From positions 1-55,727 of the forward strand of contig JAUNTM010000006.1 in NCBI GenBank assembly GCA_030538675.1: a DNA stretch of 55,727 nt. The letters run 5' to 3'. Position numbers and translations under genes: made by a program. This document shows, piece after piece, positions 50,715 to 55,727 of the stretch. Every line of letters begins with the position of its first letter. Position 1 is the stretch's first letter. The stretch is from Capnocytophaga sp. Its GTDB lineage: Bacteria > Bacteroidota > Bacteroidia > Flavobacteriales > Flavobacteriaceae. The notes beneath the pieces are model-generated. The model was given only the letters and a program-made list of their open reading frames with translations, searched no databases and was not told the origin of the DNA.

Positions 50715-51329
50715 TTAAAATATATATCCGACACCGACCGATATGGCAGTACTCTTAAAATTATAATCCGGACTGAAACCTGCGGCTCGCAACGAACTGT
50801 CATTTACATCAAAATTATTGCTCAATCCGCGGACGATACGCACTTCGGCAAACCATCCGATGGGAGTTTGATACCCAAGTCCTACCACCCACGAAAAGTC
50901 AAACGTATCAATCGCTTTCTTATCAACTACTGTATTTGTTCCGTTTTTCTCAAAATAAAACGTATTGCTGTCGGCCTTATAGCTGAATTGCGGCCCGAGA
51001 TGCAAATTGACATTCCTCAAAAAATTAATCCTTCCCAAAACAGGTATTGATATATAATCAACAGTAAGATTGGCATTCCCCGTAGTGGGCGATACAAACT
51101 TAGCTCCTACCCTATTGTACAACAATTCGGGCTGGAATGAAAAGAATTTTGACAAAGGAACTTCAAAAGCAATCCCTGCATAAAATCCGTGATTGGCGGC
51201 TACGGAAGCTCCTTCAGAAGTGTCGCCCCGCATATTGGTATAATTATAGCCTGCTTTGAGTCCGATGTATTGGGCGTGTATTTGTACCGAACCCAACGCG
51301 ATAAATGATAGTAGTAGTATTTTTTTCAT
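50715..51329 (-). CDS. PorT-like outer-membrane beta-barrel protein
   Basis: A 204-residue outer-membrane protein: cleavable signal (to about 19, QIHAQ), then eight or more amphipathic strands and a terminal Phe (GVGYIF). The strands YIGLKAGYNYTNM, FSFQPELLYNRVGAKF and WVVGLGYQTPIGWFAEVRIVRGLSN match the porin/PorT-like 'outer membrane protein beta-barrel' family. Role unknown; not enough to call it the T9SS protein PorT. Confidence 0.88.
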   Translation of the reverse strand: MKKILLLSFIALGSVQIHAQYIGLKAGYNYTNMRGDTSEGASVAANHGFYAGIAFEVPLSKFFSFQPELLYNRVGAKFVSPTTGNANLTVDYISIPVLGRINFLRNVNLHLGPQFSYKADSNTFYFEKNGTNTVVDKKAIDTFDFSWVVGLGYQTPIGWFAEVRIVRGLSNNFDVNDSSLRAAGFSPDYNFKSTAISVGVGYIF

Positions 51330-51372
51330 TGGTAGTTAGTTATATGGCTTATCCGAATTATTTAATTTTTTC

Positions 51373-51380
51373 CAAAAGTA
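51373..51380 (-). promoter_or_regulatory. -7 box for the OMP gene
   Basis: Reads TACTTTTG on the minus strand, 44 nt before the start. Confidence 0.5.
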
Positions 51381-51472
51381 AACTTTTTTTTGATTGGATA
51401 CAACTTTTTATGAAGGTTCATATTGTTGGGCTTTCTTATCCTATTTGTTACGCAAAATCCTATCCGGCATTA

Positions 51473-52576
51473 TCAAACGATACATTCAAAAAGCTTTCCG
51501 GGCAAGGCACGAACGATATCTTTCATTTCCAATTGAAATAACAAATGCGAGGCTTTGTGTATGGGCATCTCGCAAGCGGGGGCGATACTGTCGAGCAACT
51601 GTTTGCCGTGCATGCGAAGATAATCAGCAATGCGTTGTTCTTCATCGGTAAGTGTTACAAAAAGTTGTTTTTGGACAGCTTTCGGCGGACGATTTTCCCA
51701 ATTCAAATGATAGATAAGGTCTTTTGCAGAAAGCAATATACGTGCTTTCTCACTGCGGATGAGATGGTTACACCCGATGCTGTACGGGTCGGTTGCTCGC
51801 CCCGGGACAGCGAAAACGTCCCTATTGTACGAGAAAGCAATATCGGCAGTAACAAGGCTTCCGCCCTTAGCCCCCGATTCGATGACCACCGTAGCCGCCG
51901 AAAGCCCTGCGATAATACGGTTCCGGCTTAGAAAATTCTTACGGTCGAACTTGCTTTGGTGTCCGAAATCGGTAAAAAAACCGCCATTCTCTTCCACCTC
52001 TCGGGCATATTTGTAGTGTGCCGACGGATAGAAAGTATCCAGCCCGTGAGCCAGACACCCGATAGTTTGCAGTCCGTGCTTTATAGCGGCTTTGTGTGCC
52101 GTAATATCCACGCCGTACGCCATTCCGCTGACAACGACCACACCCAGCGGAGCAAGCTCTTCTATGAGCTTTTCGCAAAATGCTTGTCCGTAAGCGGTAA
52201 TGTTGCGTGTGCCTACAATACTGATGATGCGCTTGCTGTCAAGATTGATGTTGCCCCGTTGAAAAAGCACCACGGGGGCATCGGCACATTGTTTGAGTAG
52301 CGGCGGATAAGCATCGTCCGTGTAGGTGATCAGTCGGATAGCCTTATTCGCATGTACAAAATTCAACTCTTTTTCTGCCGCAATTCTGTACTGCGGGTCT
52401 TGCAAATGCTTTATGATGGCACTTCCGATGCCGTCAATCCGTTCTATATCCGACTTTTTGTGTTCGTAGACCTCCTTTGCCGAACCGAAATGAGTGATTA
52501 GTTTTTTGGCAGTAATATCGCCTATGAGGGGTGTTTTTTTCAGCGCTATCAAGCTGGTAAGTTCGTCATCGTTCAT
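51473..52576 (-). CDS. dprA: DNA-processing protein DprA
   Basis: Loads RecA on incoming single-stranded DNA in natural transformation. The 367 residues start with a helix-hairpin-helix-like region (IERIDGIGSAIIKHL), then the Rossmann domain: IISIVGTRNITAYG, VSGMAYGVDITAHKAAI, FLSRNRIIAGLS, ESGAKGGSLVTADIAF and VFAVPG. The C-terminal winged-helix-like part (SIAPACEMPIHKASHLLFQLEM) is complete. No other competence gene lies in the window. Confidence 0.95.
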   Translation of the reverse strand: MNDDELTSLIALKKTPLIGDITAKKLITHFGSAKEVYEHKKSDIERIDGIGSAIIKHLQDPQYRIAAEKELNFVHANKAIRLITYTDDAYPPLLKQCADAPVVLFQRGNINLDSKRIISIVGTRNITAYGQAFCEKLIEELAPLGVVVVSGMAYGVDITAHKAAIKHGLQTIGCLAHGLDTFYPSAHYKYAREVEENGGFFTDFGHQSKFDRKNFLSRNRIIAGLSAATVVIESGAKGGSLVTADIAFSYNRDVFAVPGRATDPYSIGCNHLIRSEKARILLSAKDLIYHLNWENRPPKAVQKQLFVTLTDEEQRIADYLRMHGKQLLDSIAPACEMPIHKASHLLFQLEMKDIVRALPGKLFECIV

Positions 52577-52767
52577 TTATACTACAAATTAAAGAAAGCA
52601 ATAATACGATTTTTCAGGGATTTTTCTAAAAAATTTTTCGGTTTTTCGATTTTCAACAAAATAACATTCCATACAGAAGATGATAGCACGGTATACTTCA
52701 CAAACACCAAACAGCCTTTCGGGCAAATATGCTCTGTTAAAGATTTTCAGTTTACACAACTATTTAG

Positions 52768-52775
52768 TACCTTTG
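52768..52775 (+). promoter_or_regulatory. -7 box for olsF
   Basis: TACCTTTG, 61 nt before the start; the dprA start is on the other side, about 190 bp away. Confidence 0.55.
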
Positions 52776-52828
52776 TAAAAATAATACGTTTGACAACCAA
52801 AACCTATTAAGATAAGAAAAAACGAAAG

Positions 52829-54640
52829 ATGGGGCTAGTAAATGCAAAAGAGGTCGCAAAGGCTATCAATATTGACAAATACGGTATTGTAGGAACTTTC
52901 GGGGGATGGATATTAATGAAAATATTGCGTATATCAGAACTCAACCGTATCTACAAACGTAACAAACATCTCGAAGGGCTCGATTTTTTGAATAGCATCT
53001 TGAGTGAATTTGAGATACAATTTGAAATTCCCGAAGAAGATTTGCGTAATATTCCCAAAGACGGGGCTTTTATAAGTATCTCGAACCATCCGTTGGGCGG
53101 CATCGACGGGATCTTGTTACTCAAACTTTTGCTCGAACGGCGCCCTGATTTTAAAATTATTGCCAATTTTTTACTCCAACGCATCGAGCCGTTGGCTCCG
53201 TATGTGATGCCTGTCAATCCGTTTGAAAACCACAAGGAAGCCAAATCGAGTATGCTCGGCTTCAAGCAGGCAATCAAGCATTTGCAAGACGGAATGCCGT
53301 TGGGAATTTTCCCTGCCGGGGAAGTTTCCGTAACCAAAAATGGCAAACTCGCTATCGACAAGCCTTGGGAAGAAGCCGCTATGAAACTGGCTAAAAAAGC
53401 GCAAGTCCCCATCGTCCCGATTTATTTTCACGCCAAAAACAGCAAACTTTTTTATACTCTTTCAAACATCAGCGATACGCTGCGAACTGCCAAACTGCCG
53501 TCGGAATTGTTGACCCAACGCAAACGTACCATCTACATCCGTATCGGAAAACCGATTTCCGTAAGCACACAAGAGGAATACAAAACGATAGAAAGTTACA
53601 CCGAATTTTTGCGCAAAAAAACCTACATTCTGTCCAACGCGCTGGAACAAGACCGCAAATTTTTACCTTTGACTACCGTACTCAAAGCGACTAAAGCACC
53701 CAAAATCCCCGAACAAATCGCTGCCCCGATTTCAACAGATTTGTTGGAAAAGGAAATACAAAGCATTACAAACAAAGAGTTGCGCCTGTTGGCAAGTAAT
53801 AATTACGAAGTGTTCCTCTCAACTTCGCAATACATCCCTAACATCATGAAAGAAATAGGGCGGTTGCGTGAAATTACATTCCGCGAAATCGGCGAAGGTA
53901 CAAATCAATCCTCTGATGTAGACCCTTTTGACGACTATTACCACCATTTGTTTTTGTGGGACAACCAAGCCAAACGCTTGGCAGGAGCATACCGCATGGG
54001 ATTGGGTTCGCAAATATTTGCCAAATACGGCATTGACGGATTTTATACGCATGACCTCTTCCGCTTCGAACCCGAATTGTACGATATGATGAGCAAAACC
54101 ATTGAAATGGGGCGGGCTTTTATCACTTCCGAATACCAACAAAAACCCATGCCGCTTTTCTTACTTTGGAAAGGCATCGTGCATACGACACTAAGGCATC
54201 CGGAGCATAAATACCTGCTCGGCGGAGTGAGCATCAGCAATCAATTTTCAAATTTTTCAAAATCGCTGATGATTGAGTTTATGAAGTCCAATTATTACGA
54301 CCCGTATATCGCACAATATGTAAAACCGAAAAAGGAGTTCAAAGTCAAACTCAAGGACGAGGATAAGGATTTTATTTTTGACGAAACCCGTGCCGACCTC
54401 AACAAATTCGACAAAATTATTGATGAACTCGAACCCGGAAACCTGCGCTTGCCTGTACTTATCAAAAAATATATAAAGCAAAATGCGAAAGTCATCGCGT
54501 TCAACGTCGACCCTATGTTCAATAACGCTATCGACGGACTGATGTATATCCGCATTGCCGACCTTCCCGAAAGCACTATGCGTCCTGCGATAGAAGAATT
54601 CCAGGCGGAACTCGAAGCCAAAGCCCGAAGTAATTCCTAA
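52829..54640 (+). CDS. olsF: Bifunctional ornithine/aminolipid synthase, OlsF type
   Basis: A 603-residue fusion. Residues about 60-280 are an OlsA/PlsC-like O-acyltransferase (SNHPLGGIDG, then GIFPAGEVS); about 320-600 are an OlsB-like N-acyltransferase of GNAT type (DPFDDYYHHLFLWDN, AGAYRMGLG, EMGRAFI). In the described OlsF proteins the C-terminal part acylates the amino group of ornithine and the N-terminal part adds the second chain, giving phosphate-free ornithine lipids. In Bacteroidota related enzymes also make glycine lipids, so the amino acid is open. Confidence 0.9.
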   Translation: MGLVNAKEVAKAINIDKYGIVGTFGGWILMKILRISELNRIYKRNKHLEGLDFLNSILSEFEIQFEIPEEDLRNIPKDGAFISISNHPLGGIDGILLLKLLLERRPDFKIIANFLLQRIEPLAPYVMPVNPFENHKEAKSSMLGFKQAIKHLQDGMPLGIFPAGEVSVTKNGKLAIDKPWEEAAMKLAKKAQVPIVPIYFHAKNSKLFYTLSNISDTLRTAKLPSELLTQRKRTIYIRIGKPISVSTQEEYKTIESYTEFLRKKTYILSNALEQDRKFLPLTTVLKATKAPKIPEQIAAPISTDLLEKEIQSITNKELRLLASNNYEVFLSTSQYIPNIMKEIGRLREITFREIGEGTNQSSDVDPFDDYYHHLFLWDNQAKRLAGAYRMGLGSQIFAKYGIDGFYTHDLFRFEPELYDMMSKTIEMGRAFITSEYQQKPMPLFLLWKGIVHTTLRHPEHKYLLGGVSISNQFSNFSKSLMIEFMKSNYYDPYIAQYVKPKKEFKVKLKDEDKDFIFDETRADLNKFDKIIDELEPGNLRLPVLIKKYIKQNAKVIAFNVDPMFNNAIDGLMYIRIADLPESTMRPAIEEFQAELEAKARSNS

Positions 54641-54650
54641 TCGGAAGCTG

Positions 54651-55211
54651 TTATTTATCTATACGAATGCTGAACAACCCCCTGACTTGGTTCTCGTCAT
54701 ATCCCGTAGCTTGGTCATCAGGATATAGCTGGGTAAGCACTTGCATCGTTTCGGGCAATACCGCATCAGAAGAGCCGTGGCATTGTAAGCACATCATGTT
54801 GGTTAGTATCGGCGAATAATACACTACTTTATCTTTTTCCTCAATTAGTTGGGGTTTTAGACTTTCACCTTTAGCAAGCGCTTCTTTGTAAGCCTTGATG
54901 ATTTTTAGTTCTTGTGCATTCGCTTTATTGTCAAGATTCCGAGGTTTGTCGGTTACTCTTTTGATGTCTGCCGAGTGCTGTTGTGCAACGCTATCGGTAA
55001 GAGGCATCGCTTTTATATTACAAAAACGAATAGCTTCTTCCACCCCTTCATTTTGGATAGCTTCAAGTAAATTTTTACCCAAAAGTTGTTGGGTTTGTAC
55101 GGCGTACTCCGTGCCTATGGTAAGATACCGGTCATGGCTGAGTTCGTTGGTTGTCTTTTGCTTGCATGACGCCACCGCCAATACTGAAAAGAAGAAGGCA
55201 AAGTGTTTCAT
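54651..55211 (-). CDS. DUF3365 (Tll0287-like) haem lipoprotein
   Basis: A 186-residue lipoprotein (Cys16, VASC) with one c-type haem site, MCLQCHG (CxxCH, about residues 137-142), in a Tll0287-like DUF3365 domain. The blocks RVTDKPRNLDNKANAQE and YSPILTNMMCLQCHG are typical. DUF3365 domains are periplasmic sensors or redox modules; this free-standing one may sense or carry electrons. It needs a cytochrome c maturation system, which is not in the window. Promoter at 55237-55244. Confidence 0.9.
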   Translation of the reverse strand: MKHFAFFFSVLAVASCKQKTTNELSHDRYLTIGTEYAVQTQQLLGKNLLEAIQNEGVEEAIRFCNIKAMPLTDSVAQQHSADIKRVTDKPRNLDNKANAQELKIIKAYKEALAKGESLKPQLIEEKDKVVYYSPILTNMMCLQCHGSSDAVLPETMQVLTQLYPDDQATGYDENQVRGLFSIRIDK

Positions 55212-55236
55212 AAGTTATTGATTTAGTAGCTTTTGA

Positions 55237-55244
55237 CAAAGATA
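55237..55244 (-). promoter_or_regulatory. -7 box for the DUF3365 gene
   Basis: Reads TATCTTTG on the minus strand, 26 nt before the start. Confidence 0.65.
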
Positions 55245-55295
55245 CATTTTTTAATTCATTTTTTATACTTACATTCGCATCAAAAATTTATTGTT

Positions 55296-55520
55296 TTGAA
55301 AAAAATACATTACATCGCCATAATTTTAGTTTTACTGCTTTTCACTACCGATGCTGAAGCCCAATGCGCTATGTGTAGAGCCGTCCTCGAAAGCGGGGAA
55401 GACAAAGGGCAAGCGCAAGGTGTCAATAACGGCATCGTCTACCTGATGGCATTTCCGTACTTGCTATTGGGCGTGTTGGGGTATTTTATCTACCGAAAGA
55501 TGAAGAAAAAAGAAGCGTAA
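55296..55520 (+). CDS. Small secreted/membrane protein with CxxC after the signal
   Basis: No named family recognised. I start it at TTG 55296, which gives 74 residues: signal peptide (LKKIHYIAIILVLLLFTTDAEA), mature start QCAMCRAVLESGEDKGQA, then a TM helix (about 48-65) and a KMKKKEA tail. The CAMC pair at the mature N-terminus and the tail are typical of a short flavobacterial family. The start codon is unusual: no ATG fits, and frames upstream lack a signal. The gene is divergent to the haem lipoprotein, which may hint at a shared redox role. Confidence 0.7.
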   Translation: MKKIHYIAIILVLLLFTTDAEAQCAMCRAVLESGEDKGQAQGVNNGIVYLMAFPYLLLGVLGYFIYRKMKKKEA

Positions 55521-55542
55521 TAATCAGTTGTCTATAATTATT

Positions 55543-55692
55543 TAACGTAAGTTCGACATGAGAAAATACTGTAAATCAACACTTTAACTTCCTCACCCCC
55601 AACCCATCTCCCTTGGAGATGGGTTGGGGGTGAGGGCTCTCGCGAAAATAAGATGCTAATAATCAACAGCTTGTTACATCGAACTCACGTTA
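55543..55692. repeat. REP-like palindrome inside a TAACGT-TTCGA inverted repeat
   Basis: Inner part: a 21-bp perfect stem, 55591-55611 with 55615-55635 (CCTCACCCCCAACCCATCTC type), 3-nt loop, a relative of the 41300-41400 repeat. Outer part: TAACGTAAGTTCGACAT (55543-55559) and its inverted partner at 55676-55692 match at 14 of 17 positions. The rest to the window end (55693-55727) shows nothing I recognise. Confidence 0.85.
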
Positions 55693-55727
55693 TTTAGTAA
55701 TTTCATTTTTTCTATTCCTAATTAAGA

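Noticed and set aside
1..55727. tRNA, rRNA, prophage or transposase genes
   Set aside because: I looked for cloverleaf arms, CCA ends and transposase motifs and found none that I can support; small RNAs cannot be excluded by eye.

Overview
The window looks like a chromosomal segment of a Bacteroidota bacterium, most likely class Flavobacteriia. The reasons are the many promoters with the Bacteroidota -7 box TAnnTTTG just upstream of genes, the near absence of Shine-Dalgarno sites, and several families largely confined to this group (DUF4301, DUF4286, DUF4837, DUF6427, NigD-like lipoprotein, the fused aminolipid synthase OlsF). I cannot fix the genus; an oral or host-associated Capnocytophaga-like organism would fit but is not proven. 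I see no rRNA, tRNA, CRISPR array, prophage or transposase.

Layout. 1-2.2 kb: end of a repeat element, galE and an unknown membrane protein. 2.2-6.9 kb: the SUF Fe-S assembly operon on the minus strand (A-type carrier, sufB, sufC, sufD). It is interrupted between sufB and sufC by a four-helix-bundle (S23/IVP-type) gene flanked by inverted and tandem repeats. 7-10.8 kb: DoxX-like protein, NigD-like lipoprotein, and an ECF sigma factor operon whose second gene joins a one-TM anti-sigma-like N-terminus to an outer-membrane barrel. 10.8-18 kb (minus): plsC, an AddB-like nuclease, DUF1232, exonuclease III and PpiD. 18.2-20.7 kb: GH20 hexosaminidase and a TM2 protein. 20.8-23.8 kb (minus): overlapping operon of thiamine-binding-like protein, PnuC-family transporter, NadR-type kinase and DUF4301. 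23.8-29.9 kb: GNAT, acyltransferase, 2TM protein, folA, esterase-like protein, a palindromic repeat region, radA, DUF4286. 29.9-32.6 kb: a TonB-dependent receptor.

33-43 kb is a dense plus-strand run of Fe-S, flavin and haem genes: mrp, nifU-like, ferredoxin-NADP reductase, a secreted YD-like protein, a 2Fe-2S ferredoxin, an HI0933-type flavoprotein, hemH, a hemG-type flavodoxin, mscS, an HMA lipoprotein, a nested-palindrome repeat region, and hemL. 43-55.7 kb carries ogt, DUF4837, a Ca/Na antiporter, a YheT-like hydrolase back to back with holB, upp, DUF6427, a degenerate Rieske-like lipoprotein, an OMP, dprA, olsF, a CxxCH haem lipoprotein, a small membrane protein, and a REP-like palindrome at the right edge.

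How it fits together: SUF genes, Mrp and NifU build and carry Fe-S clusters; FNR and ferredoxin use them; hemL, hemH and hemG belong to haem synthesis. Three acyltransferases (plsC, the 383-residue protein, olsF) point to membrane lipid synthesis. The items most worth a second look are the S23 element inside the suf operon and its relative at the left edge, the inner-to-outer-membrane anti-sigma/barrel protein, the intergenic palindrome families, and the mixed vitamin operon at 20.8-23.8 kb.
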